Source of the DNA: Cervus elaphus
Lineage: Eukaryota > Chordata > Mammalia > Artiodactyla > Cervidae
Reading direction: 5' to 3'
Length of the DNA: 64,000 nucleotides
Assembly: GCF_910594005.1 (NCBI RefSeq)
Contig: NC_057818.1
Location: 7,869,501-7,933,500, forward strand
Positions 21,430 to 30,378 of this stretch are shown here, one piece after another. How positions within the stretch are numbered: the first letter of the stretch is position 1; each line of letters begins with the position of its first letter. A model generated the notes under the pieces. It was not told where the DNA came from and ran no database searches. It was given only the letters and a program-made list of their open reading frames with translations. A program made the position numbers and the translations under genes.

Positions 21430-21480
21430 TCTCTCTCTCTCTATGTGTGTGTGTGTGTGCGCGCGCGCGCGCACACGCAC
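21430..21480. repeat. (TC)n(TG)n(CG)n compound microsatellite
   Basis: A TC run, then a TG run, then eight CG steps, directly adjoining the 3' tail of a minus-strand Bov-tA. The alternating purine-pyrimidine GC run is a classical Z-DNA-forming sequence. Confidence 0.92.
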
Positions 21481-21690
21481 TAAGTTGCTTCAGTCGTGTC
21501 CGATTCTTTGAGACCTCATGGACTGTAGCCCACCATTTCCTCTGTCCATGGGATTCTCCAGGCCAGAATACTGGAGTGGGTTGCCATGCCCTCCACCAGG
21601 GGATCTTCCCAACCCAGGGATCAAACCTGAATGTCTTACGTCCTCTGCATTGGCAGGCGGGTTCTTTACCAGTAGCACCACCTGGGAAGC

Positions 21691-21691
<1 letters not shown>
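21481..21691 (-). mobile_element. Bov-tA-type SINE (minus)
   Basis: TTCAGTCGTGTCCGATTCTT, GGGATTCTCCAGGCCAGAAT, GGTTGCCATGCCCTCCACCA and the inverted head CACCACCTGGGAAGCC. Nearly full length, flanked on both sides by microsatellites. Confidence 0.95.

Positions 21692-21728
<37 letters not shown>
21692..21728. repeat. (TC)n(TA)n microsatellite
   Basis: Ten TC steps then about nine TA steps at the tRNA-head side of the Bov-tA. Such runs are normally found at the tail side, so this one probably belonged to an older copy. Confidence 0.9.
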
Positions 21729-21835
21729 GTTGTTGTAGTTGTTTAGTTGCCCAGTCATATCTGGCTCTTTGCAACCCCACGGATTGCCTCACAATACATT
21801 TATATATATATACACACACATACACATATAAGCAA
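21729..21835 (-). mobile_element. Bov-tA/BovB tail fragment plus TA/CA repeat
   Basis: GTTGTTTAGTTGCCCAGTCA, then CTGGCTCTTTGCAACCCCAC, is the inverted BovB-derived SINE tail, truncated after about 70 bases and followed by a short TATATA/CACACA run at about 21798-21835. Confidence 0.8.
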
Positions 21836-22225
21836 ATAACCAACATTCATATGATGTTTTGCAGTTTTCCAAAAGGTGTTTTTTCCATGTGGAGAATCTC
21901 GTCTTACCCACAAGATAACTTAGGTGTGGATTCAGTCACTCGTCTACAGCTCACATGGTTAGAAAGTGGACCAGCAGGGTGAGCAGAGCAATGGGCCTTC
22001 TGCCTCCCCAGAGGCCCTGCTCTGATACCTGCTTGGTTGCCCTGAAGACCAGGTGTCCTGATCAGAAGCTGCTGTGTCCTCACAGGTGGGGCAGGGCTGG
22101 GCCCCCCCGTGGGTGGCTGCCAGCCTGCTCCCGGCATTTCAGCCATGCCCAAGGTAGAAGGTAAACCTCATGCCAGGAGCCCCCACTGGCAGCAAAATCT
22201 AGCGTGGTGCCCAGAACAGACAATC

Positions 22226-22700
22226 TGGTGTTCGTTTCCCAGGACGGCTGTAAGAAGTCACCACCAACCTGGTGGTCTGAAACAATAGGTATTTATGTGC
22301 TTACTGTTCTGGAAGCCAGAGGTCTGAAATCGGGGTACGGGCAGGGCCACGCTGCCTCCCGAGGCGCCAGGGAGAGTCCCTTTTGTGCCCGGTCCGGTTT
22401 CTGGTGACCATCGGCAGAACCTGACTTGTGGCCGCACACTCGCACTCCCGCCTCTGTGGTCACCCCACCTCCTCCTCTCTTGCGTGTCTCAAGCCTCCCT
22501 CTGCTTTTCTCTCATAAGGACACTGGTCATTGGGTTTAGAACCCGCCCAGAAAATCCAGGAACATCTCCTCATTTCAAGAGCCTTTGCTAAGCCACGCCC
22601 GCGTACATCCTTTCCCCAAATAAGATCGCATTCACAAGTTCCAAGGGTTTGCGATGGAGGTCTTTCTGAGGGTCATGCTTCTGCCTGTCACAGGCCCAGA
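22226..22700 (-). mobile_element. ERVL-MaLR-like LTR relic (minus)
   Basis: GTTCTGGAAGCCAGAGGTCT, CTCTCATAAGGACACTGGTC, CATCTCCTCATTTCAAGAGC and CCCAAATAAGATCGCATTCA match the inverted MLT-type LTR layout. Subfamily unresolved, and heavily decayed. Confidence 0.68.
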
Positions 22701-23199
22701 AGTCCACTGCTGATCACTGGGGTTTAACATCCACGGAAACTTCCCCATGTTACCTGTCCATGCAGGTACACAGACACGACAGGCCACCCTGGCGTAAACT
22801 TTTCACATTGCGTTTACAACAGAATATGTAACATGACCTAAAGAGAACGTGTTTACTTAGGAATTAACTGAGTAAATTAACTAAGTGAACTGAATTCCAA
22901 GCTCTGGGACTGGTTTGCCCTTGACGTGGGCAGATAACTTCCCTGAACCTCGGTTTGCACGACTGTAAAACAGGTACCCAGACGCTCCCTGGTTGAGTTT
23001 CCAAGGCTGACGCCGGCGAACACGAGAAAAAGTTTTGTGTGTGCTTGAGCGCAAGCAGGATTTTGAGGACTGAATCTAGGGGCAAAAGGTGGAAGGGGGC
23101 TTCCACCAAGCGAAGCTTGTGTGTTGGCGAGAGAGATCCGGAGAAAACAGTCCGCGTTGGCGGCTCTCCACAGTTGCTGGGAGTCTGAGCGAGATTCAA

Positions 23200-23910
23200 T
23201 TGGGAAAACTAGGTTAGTGCCGAGAGGAGTCCATTCCTCTTTAAAAGCGGCCACTCATCTCTAATAATAAATAATCCAAACATTGGGATATTAAAACAAT
23301 TCGTTCTCGGCATTGGAAAAGAGGTCGTGTGTATGTATGTGTGTGTGCGTGCGCGCCTGCGTTTGTGTGTGGGTGTGTTTTTAATATCCCACCCTGCCCA
23401 CCAAGCGCTCACCTCCAGGAACTCCAAGATTGAGCAAAATCCTACTTACGTGCCGCGGATTTAATATAGCATCAGGCTCCTCTAGGTCCAATAAAATACC
23501 AGGTTAAGAGTATTAATTCCTTGCAGCCCTGATGGGTCCCAGCTGCGCGCGGAGGGTGTGAGGGCGTGTGCCCGGCCAGCCCCGCTGCTGACGGGGCTGT
23601 TCCACCTCCAAGCACGTGCGCCTTCCGCACAGCTGTTCCGCAAATCCTCGGCCGCTTGCTGAAAACCCTCTATGAAGCTGTACTGCCTCTGGGCACAATT
23701 AAAAGCCGTATACTACATTTCAGCAGGTAGTGTTAGAAATTTAGGCTGAGCCAAAAAAGAAAAGAAAGAAGGTGGGAGGGAGGAAGAAGCGATTCCCTGG
23801 TTAAGGGGGCATTAACCTTATCCGGCTATGGAAGCCATAAAGCTTCTACACGCCCGCCACGTCCTCCAGCCTTGAGAACGCAGAGTGGACGTGCTGTGAC
23901 AGCAAGTCGG
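23200..23910. promoter_or_regulatory. Candidate conserved non-coding block
   Basis: Repeat-free, with AT-rich motif clusters (CTCTAATAATAAATAATCCA, GGATTTAATATAGCATCAGG, GGCACAATTAAAAGCCGTAT, GGGGGCATTAACCTTATCCG) around a short CpG-rich core at 23540-23680. A short TG/CG alternating tract lies at about 23330-23375. Composition suits a developmental enhancer or a promoter of a non-coding transcript. No coding frame is convincing. Confidence 0.4.
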
Positions 23911-24221
23911 TTTCTCTCCCCCCTCCTTCCTTTTTTCTTCCTTCCTTCCTCTTCTTTTCCTTTGTTTTCTTCTTTCTTTCCCCTCCCCCTCCTTTTTCTT
24001 TTCTTCCTTTCCGCTTCCTTCTTCCCTCCCTTCCTTTCCTCCTAACCTCCTTCCTCTTTTATTTTTTAATTTATTTTTAAATTTTTTTCCTCTTTATTCT
24101 TCCTCCTTTCTCTTCCTTTTTGTTCCCCTTCTTTCTCTCTTTCCTTCCTCTTTTATTTTTCTTTCTCTCTGCTTTCCCCCTCCCTTTCTTCTGCCCTTCT
24201 CTCTGCCTCTCACTTTCTTGT
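23911..24221. repeat. 310-bp polypyrimidine tract
   Basis: Nearly unbroken C/T sequence (CTTCCTTCCTTCC-type units), interrupted by an AT block at about 24058-24090. Long mirror-like polypyrimidine DNA can adopt triplex structure and is often variable in length. Confidence 0.92.
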
Positions 24222-25114
24222 CTCGGTGAGTAGTCAGGACTGTCTTCAGGGAAAACTTAAGAACGGAGCTGAACTAAGTAAGCTAAGAACTGTAAAATGT
24301 GAACCGAACGGTGATGAGGCTCAGATTCCGTTCTCCCCCCAGAAAAGGAGCCCAAAAGACCCGCCATATTCACTCCGGAAGTGAGCTGACATTGCTTCCG
24401 CTTAGTGCCGGGAGGGCCATGGATTAATAGGTCCTTGCGTTGCCATGACAATCCACTGATGTAAGTCTCCATATACCCATTTCCCAGAAGCAGCGGCAGG
24501 GAGCCCCCGTGAAGCTCGCATGGGTTCCTCTGCCCTCTTCCCCATCGGGTAGGGGCTGAACGCTGCCCGTGACTTTGCTGTCCACCTGGCCATTGCCTCC
24601 GGCCCCAGGATTCACGTCTCCCTTTGCCTTCCTGCCTTTGGCTATATGAACAGTACATGACGATGCGTTTGCTCTCCTTTCTGTAGTCTCTGCCCGTGGA
24701 GGGGAGAGGTCCGATCTTGTCATTTCTTGTACATACGTGGACGGTGCTTTGAGTCGGACTGCCCGCTGTGTAAGAAAGAAGGGGGTGGGGAGGGCGCAGA
24801 GCCCGGAGGATGTGAGGGAGACCCTCCCCATCTGGACCCTTCCCGACAGCCAGGCTGGCGCCAGGGGTAGAAAGCATGCTGAGCATTCTTGGCCCCGGTG
24901 GAGGCAGAGAACCGAGGGTGAGGATCGAGTTTAGATGATTTCCTAGGATTATCGGAGCTCGTGTGACCAGGCCTGTAAAATGCTATAAAAGTTTAACATC
25001 TCACCCTATAAAAATGATGCAGCCACATCTTCCACCTTCCACTCCTTGGGGACGGACTGAGGGCCGCAGGGAAGCGAAACTTTTGACATTCGCCAAGATT
25101 CTGTTTTCTGCTTC
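24222..25114. other. Unannotated unique sequence
   Basis: A 209-aa minus-strand frame (24257-24886) spans much of it but shows no domain, signal peptide or membrane segment that I recognise. I treat it as chance. 24930-25030 (GATGATTTCCTAGGATTATC, ATGCTATAAAAGTTTAACAT) may be a further conserved block. Confidence 0.4.
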
Positions 25115-25320
25115 CCAGGCACTGTCCTAGGCTCTTCCACATGGCCATTCATTCACCCTCTTAATAGCTCCCTGATGTGGTAAACTCTTGTCCTGGTGGG
25201 ATGAGTAAGGAAACTGAGACCCGGAAGGGTCTTGTAACTTGTCCCTGATCATTTCTGATGCTCCAGGCTTTTATCCTACTAGGCCTCTGACCAGCAGCCT
25301 TTCAGAATCTAGACCCTTCA
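25115..25320 (-). mobile_element. MIR SINE relic (minus)
   Basis: AGGCACTGTCCTAGGCTCTT, CATTCACCCTCTTAATAGCT, GAGTAAGGAAACTGAGACCC and TAACTTGTCCCTGATCATTT follow inverted MIR. Confidence 0.78.
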
Positions 25321-25369
25321 CCCGCCAGTTCTGGGAACATGAAGTAATGTGAGTGGGGTGAAATAATGC

Positions 25370-25985
25370 TGTTTAAAAGTAGGCACGTTATAAAGAATTA
25401 TGTCAACCTGATTCCCTGAATCCTGGGAAAATTCTTATGCTCGTGCCCCCCGATTAGTGAATCAAGTGAAACTGATTGATATACGGCGACAATAGTTAAG
25501 AAGCAGGCAGCCCTGGCCGAGGTTTGATTAAACCGATACCCCCCGGTCTCCCGCTGTATCAAATCACTGGTGAATTGGTACCATTAGGATAAATTACTGC
25601 AAGAGGCACTGCACAGCCAAGCTAAATAAACTCTGCCTTCTCGAGCCCCGTGATTGTCTTATTAAATAATTTCTCTGCCTCTTAAGTGTGGACTCGGAGC
25701 ACTCGCGTTCTGAAAGCCCTCCTGATTAACTATAGCCTTGGCCTCAAGTTGATTTTATAAACTTCGGAGGGTGCCCCAGAGGGTGAAGCTTCCTGTTGTC
25801 AGTTCAGCCTGTTGCTATAGATACCGAACTTCACAATCAGTAATTAGAGCGTGCCCCCTGCCCCAGAACTGGTCAAACGGTGCAGAGCGCTCAGCAAATG
25901 GTCTTAAAAGCGTCGGCGCTGGCATGAAAATGCATCTCCAATGGTGATGGGGTTTGTTTTATTCATGGACTTCTGTGGGGGAAGA
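25370..25985. promoter_or_regulatory. Strong candidate conserved non-coding element
   Basis: A 600-bp repeat-free block dense in TALE/homeodomain and TCF-like motifs: AAACTGATTGATATACGGCG, GAGGTTTGATTAAACCGATA, GATTGTCTTATTAAATAATT, TCAAGTTGATTTTATAAACT, ATCAGTAATTAGAGCG. No exon-like frame. Of all the non-repeat blocks here it looks most like a deeply conserved developmental enhancer. That is a judgement from composition only. Confidence 0.48.
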
Positions 25986-26534
25986 AAAAACACTGGTTTA
26001 TTGGAAGTCATAGTAAAATGTTAAGTCATGATTATGCTTTTGAAAACACAACCAAGTTTCCTTATTATGGTATGTTAAGGATAGGAAGGGTGATTGCAAA
26101 GAATGTGGTACTACACAAAGATGACTGTCTGACAGCCACATAAAGGACAGAGTTCATTCTTACTCCGATTTAGTATGTTTTCTCTTATACCCAAAACATG
26201 TTCCACAGCCCTCCCCTGACCCTGGAAAGAAATGCCTTTATCTGGAAGCAAAATTTCTTGTGGAATGATGAATAAGTTAAGGGAAACTGTTGGTGGCAAG
26301 AAAGAAATTTGATGGGTTGGGCTTATTTTATTTAGTAGAGCAAAACAGATGTGGAACATTTGTGTCTTAAAGCATTTTGGTCAAGAGAGAACTAAATTGG
26401 TTAGAAAGTGTGCAATTTTGCAGGTGTTATAAAAATATAAACCAATGAGTCCATACTCTGTTCCCTAAAGGGAATGAGGAATGAAAATGAAGGTTTGCAA
26501 AGACATTTTGCTGGACGCTTATATATTTCAACTT
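25986..26534. other. Unannotated unique AT-rich sequence
   Basis: No recognised repeat or exon. Confidence 0.45.
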
Positions 26535-26680
26535 AAAGTGGCATTACTGTCCTCATTTTAAAGCTGCAGAAACCAAGCTCTGAGAGCGTTAATGGTTTTT
26601 CCCCAACTCACCCGGTTTTCCTCACATAGCCAGGATTATAATCCATGTCAGTCTGACTCTGAAACCTATTTTTTCATCTC
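26535..26680 (-). mobile_element. MIR SINE relic (minus)
   Basis: GTCCTCATTTTAAAGCTGCA, CAGAAACCAAGCTCTGAGAG and AGCCAGGATTATAATCCATG follow the inverted MIR core and tRNA-like part. Confidence 0.75.
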
Positions 26681-27083
26681 TGTTTTCCCCAAGGAAAGAT
26701 GTCTCCCCAAATTATATAAGGATCCTGCAGAGACTCCCTGTCAGTTTATTCATCTTTCAGTTTGAAAATAAATCCTAAATTCAGAATGATGCATATTTTA
26801 AGATCATCTTAAACTTTCCTTTCAAGTGTACAATACAGAAGTGGTCTGCCAAGCCAAGAATTTTATTGACGTTTCCAAAGCACTTTTGATTGTATTTTTT
26901 GATTCCTTATAAACCTCCCTAATTGCCTTGTTGATTTCAAACACCCTGAGAACACTTCCTAAATGCTCACAGCATCCAACAGTGTGGGAAAATAAATGGC
27001 TAAAAGAATGATTTGGGATGTGCAAACAAAGCCTTTGAAGAGACTGCGTTAGCTAAAGCCTGGCGTAACAACCAGGTATCTAT

Positions 27084-27144
27084 TGTGTGTGTGTGTGTAT
27101 GTTTGTGTGTGTGTGTGTGCGCGCGTGCGCGCGCATGCGCACGC
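27084..27144. repeat. (TG)n(CG)n microsatellite
   Basis: Two TG runs followed by GCGCGTGCGCGCGCATGCGC. Directly adjoins the tail of a minus-strand Bov-tA fragment, the same arrangement as at 21.43 kb. Potential Z-DNA. Confidence 0.92.
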
Positions 27145-27196
27145 TTTCAGTCACTTAGTTGTGTCAGACTCTTTGAGACCCCAGGGGCTACAGCTC
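27145..27196 (-). mobile_element. Bov-tA tail fragment (minus)
   Basis: TTTCAGTCACTTAGTTGTGT and GACTCTTTGAGACCCCAGGG are the inverted BovB-derived SINE tail. Truncated after about 50 bases. Confidence 0.85.
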
Positions 27197-27207
27197 AGGT
27201 TCAGTAT

Positions 27208-27290
27208 GGCTTCCCTGGTGGCACAGATGGTAAAGAATCTGCCTGCAAGGTGGGAGACCAGGGTTCAACCCCTGGGTCAAGAAGATCTGG
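27208..27290 (+). mobile_element. Bov-tA head fragment (plus)
   Basis: GGCTTCCCTGGTGGCACAGA, GGTAAAGAATCTGCCTGCAA and GGGTTCAACCCCTGGGTCAA form the tRNA-derived half. It lacks the BovB-derived tail. It sits head to head with the preceding tail fragment of opposite orientation. Confidence 0.9.
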
Positions 27291-27319
27291 ATGACTCACA
27301 CTCTCACTTTGAGGCTCCG

Positions 27320-27443
27320 TAGTTTGGTGCACAGGTTAGTCGCCCCACGGCATGTGGGATCTTGGTTTCCTGACTAGGGATCGAACCTATGTCCCCTGTA
27401 TTGGAAGGTGGATTCTTAACCTCTGGACCACCAGGGAAGTCCC
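27320..27443 (-). mobile_element. CHR-type SINE (minus)
   Basis: CACGGCATGTGGGATCTTGG, GGGATCGAACCTATGTCCCC and CCACCAGGGAAGTCCCC. The near-repeats GGATGACTCA (27289-27298) and GGGTGACTCA (about 27446-27455) may be its target-site duplication. Confidence 0.93.
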
Positions 27444-27658
27444 CAGGGTGACTCATCATCTGATGAGTCTGCATGTGAGGAATGAGGTAGGGAGATGCTG
27501 AGTCTGTCACTCCCTGATCCAGTAGGAACCTGGGGTAGGCTAGGGGTTGGAAGGGAGGAATGTTTAGCCAGGAGACATTATTTCTGACCTGGCAAAGACA
27601 CCGCCACCCACCAAATGCATTTGAACAGGATCTGAAAGTTCTTGGTGGCAACTCCACT

Positions 27659-27700
27659 TCCCCCCCCCCACCCCACCCCCCACCCCCCCACACACAGAAA
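27659..27700. repeat. C-rich low-complexity tract
   Basis: Runs of C broken by single A residues, ending in CACACACA. The complement has several G runs of four or more and could form a quadruplex. Confidence 0.85.
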
Positions 27701-27799
27701 TCTTTCCTGTCACTCCCAAATCCTAGCAGATTTGGATAAGCACCTAATTTTATTAGTTTAAAATCCCCTAGGATCCAAAAAGATTTTAAGTGCTTTTTA

Positions 27800-27965
27800 A
27801 AAAATGCCTTTTAATACTCCCAGCCACCCTGTAAAGTCATTATCATTCTCCCGTTACTAGTAGGAAAAACCAAGGTTCAGAGAGGTTAAATAGCTCAGCC
27901 GGGGTCACACAGCTATTAGGCACTGGTGCCAAGACTTCGATTGAGGTTCACTTTAAATCCTGAGC
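27800..27965 (-). mobile_element. MIR SINE relic (minus)
   Basis: AGCCACCCTGTAAAGTCATT, GGTTCAGAGAGGTTAAATAG and GGGTCACACAGCTATTAGGC are close to the inverted MIR core. One of the best-preserved MIRs in the window. Confidence 0.88.
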
Positions 27966-29060
27966 TTCATAACTTGTGGATTTCAGTAGCAAATAGCTGT
28001 GGGACCAAAGGGTCTGGGCGTTTATTTCCAAAGGCTGATTTCACTTGACTGCAGAATTCTAATCTTTAAACAGCATCCTGCTTATTTCTAAAGTGTTGGA
28101 GTAAATTTGCCAAAACTTGTAAAATACATTTGTGAGCTGGTGGGATTTGATTTGAAATTGGGGATAGCAGAGCCTATGGAGCAGGCTTGGTCTCCTTACA
28201 TATTTAAATTCTAAGTGGGACTGGGAAAGCCACAACATATGAAGGTGGTCATTCAGTTGCTCAGGCACTCAGGGCCGATTCTGGTGGCATGTTCTGAAAA
28301 CTCCACAGAAAGGCAGCATTGTTATCCTAGTGCAAAGGGAACTGAGGCGTCACCAAATGGGGCCGAATGTCACTTCTCTGGGTTAGCAATGTTGTTTTCC
28401 ATTCACTGGAGAACAACAGTCCAAGTTCATTGTCCCCACAAAGAACTCTGTATCTCCTTTGATGCTGAGAGTTTGCAGTTTGGGGTCTTGATAGCAATGC
28501 TTCTGAACAGTGCTGGTTATAAGATGTTTCAGGGTATCTCCAGCAGGGACTGTTCTACCATGTAGACTGCCAAAGTGTTCAGATGCCTCTAAGAGAAAGA
28601 AGGGAGAAACCAGCTGGTTCCATGCTTGCAAAGTCTCTAATGGAATTACATTGCACTATTTCTCAAACAAAGAGTTTAAATTTCTCTTCTAGTTTCCTCA
28701 TTTTTATTAAAAAATTCACAGATGATAGCTTTTTAATTTCAGCTTTTATGAAATGAATGATGGTGACTGATTCTATCCCCCCTACTCAAAAAAATATTAT
28801 GGTTTTGTTCACAGTGCTCTCCTCTATTCAGGATTGTGCCATGAGGGGTCCCTGCCCTGCTGTGTATACTTACGTAGCACACACCCTTCAGTACCTTAAT
28901 ATTCAGGTGTTGTGCATTCTGTCTATGTGGAATGCTCTCCGTATGTCAAAAGCAGAGGAAACATCTTTTGAAGTGAGTCGAAAAAAAATTTTTTTAATAA
29001 TAATAGAGCCCATGATTGTGTTTTGAAAGCGCCATACATTAGGTTTAGACTGCAGACAGT
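27966..29060. other. Unannotated unique sequence
   Basis: No recognised repeat. Overlapping short frames at 28215-28631 have no domain. An A/T junction (AAAAAAATTTTTTT) lies at about 28981-28996. Confidence 0.45.
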
Positions 29061-29094
29061 GGCAGTTTATTTTTTTTTTTTTTTGGCAGTTTAT
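29061..29094. repeat. Poly(T) flanked by 10-bp direct repeats
   Basis: GGCAGTTTAT occurs at 29061-29070 and again at 29085-29094, with only T residues (29071-29084) between. Either a retrotransposition scar that carried only poly(A), or a slippage duplication. Confidence 0.8.
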
Positions 29095-29599
29095 TTTTTA
29101 AAGGCTGCTGCTATGTTTATGCTGGAATGACTTTCATTTGGGAGATTTTTAAGGACATTTCAAGGCTTTCACTGAAAATAAATTATTAAATGCAGTTGAT
29201 TTCACACCAGGTACTTCCCAGTATTCCTTTATGGCTTGTTTTCTGTGCCTAGCAGCGTGCTTACTATTTACTAAAATCAAAACCATTCATAAGTTAATTC
29301 ATCAATTGATCAATGGATTAAATGAACATCTGGCTCTTTCAACATGGCAGGCCCCATGCTAGGCACTGGGGCTCAGAGACAAACCGTCACGGCTGGGCTC
29401 GCAAAGTGCTCATGAACCAGAGGGAAGAGAAAGATGGTGGGGTTCAAAGTGGTGAAGAACTGGGGGGTCAGGCTGCCTGGAAGGATGTCTGAGCTGTACT
29501 GCTCGACCAGCAGGGTCGTCTCTGGGGGGTCACTTCATCTCTGAAGTCTCAGGTTCCCCCTCTTCGGTAGAGAGAGAACAAAAATAGCTGACACTGAGT
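29095..29599. other. Unannotated sequence with a possible ancient repeat
   Basis: 29345-29420 (GGCCCCATGCTAGGCACTGG, then GGGCTCAGAGACAAACC) resembles an old mammalian repeat beginning with a TGCTAGGCACTGGGG motif, family not named. The rest is unique. Confidence 0.4.
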
Positions 29600-29800
29600 G
29601 CTTACTCCACATTCACCCCTTGGGTGAATGACACGATGAATGAGTCAGAAAAACCCCATACGGTTGCCACGTTTGGTTGCATCCCCATTTTACAGAAAAG
29701 GCCTCGAAAGGGAATTTGCCCAAGTTCATGGTCACCAGTTGGTAGACTTAGGATCTCAGACCCGAGTGTCTGATTCTGAAACCTGCACCTTTGTCTTTTC
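29600..29800 (-). mobile_element. MIR SINE relic (minus)
   Basis: CATCCCCATTTTACAGAAAA, GGAATTTGCCCAAGTTCATG and AGACCCGAGTGTCTGATTCT follow inverted MIR. Part of it encodes the chance frame 29640-29834. Confidence 0.85.
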
Positions 29801-29900
29801 CTCTAATAGGACACACTGCAGAGGGGCTAAATGAGACCATTGATACATGGTGCTTAGTACGATGCCTGACGATTGGCCCTTGAAAGAGAGTATTTTCAAC

Positions 29901-30006
29901 GGTTAAATAGTAAATAATATTTAAATAGTTAAATAGTAAAATTTAAATAGTTATATGGTTAAATAGTAAAATTAGATAGTTAAAATTAAATGGCTAAATA
30001 GTAAAT
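29901..30006. repeat. AT-rich tandem repeat, about 26-35 bp period
   Basis: The motif GGTTAAATAGTAAA recurs with small changes at about 29901, 29927, 29957 and 29992. It ends where the BovB copy begins. Confidence 0.82.
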
Positions 30007-30378
30007 TTCGAATTGTGGTGCTGAAGAAGACTCTTGAGAGTCCCTTGGACAGCAAGGAGATCACAGTCAATCCTAAAGGGAAATCAACCTTGAATATTCA
30101 CTGAAAGGACTGATGCTGATGCTGAAGCTCCAATACTTTGGCCACCTGATGAGAAGAGCCAACTCACTGGGAAACACCTTGGATGCTGGGAAAGATTGAG
30201 GACAGGAGGAGAAGGGGGTGACAGAGGATGAGATGGTTGAATGGCATCATCAACTCAATGGACATGAGTTTGAGCAAACTCCGGGAGATAATGAAGGACA
30301 GAGAAGCCTGGTGTGCTGTAGTACATGGCAAAGAGTCATACACGATTGAGCAACTGAACAACAACAACAAGAATAACA
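30007..30378 (+). mobile_element. BovB LINE 3' end, 5'-truncated (plus)
   Basis: AAGAAGACTCTTGAGAGTCC, AATACTTTGGCCACCTGATG and GAGATGGTTGAATGGCATCA, ending in GAGCAACTGAACAACAACAA. Contains the coding tail of the BovB reverse transcriptase, but small indels leave no long frame. Confidence 0.95.

Noticed and set aside
24257..24886. 209-aa minus-strand open frame
   Set aside because: No domain, signal peptide or membrane segment, no intron signals and no repeat of known coding origin. Two overlapping frames of similar length on the same strand indicate low stop density, not coding.
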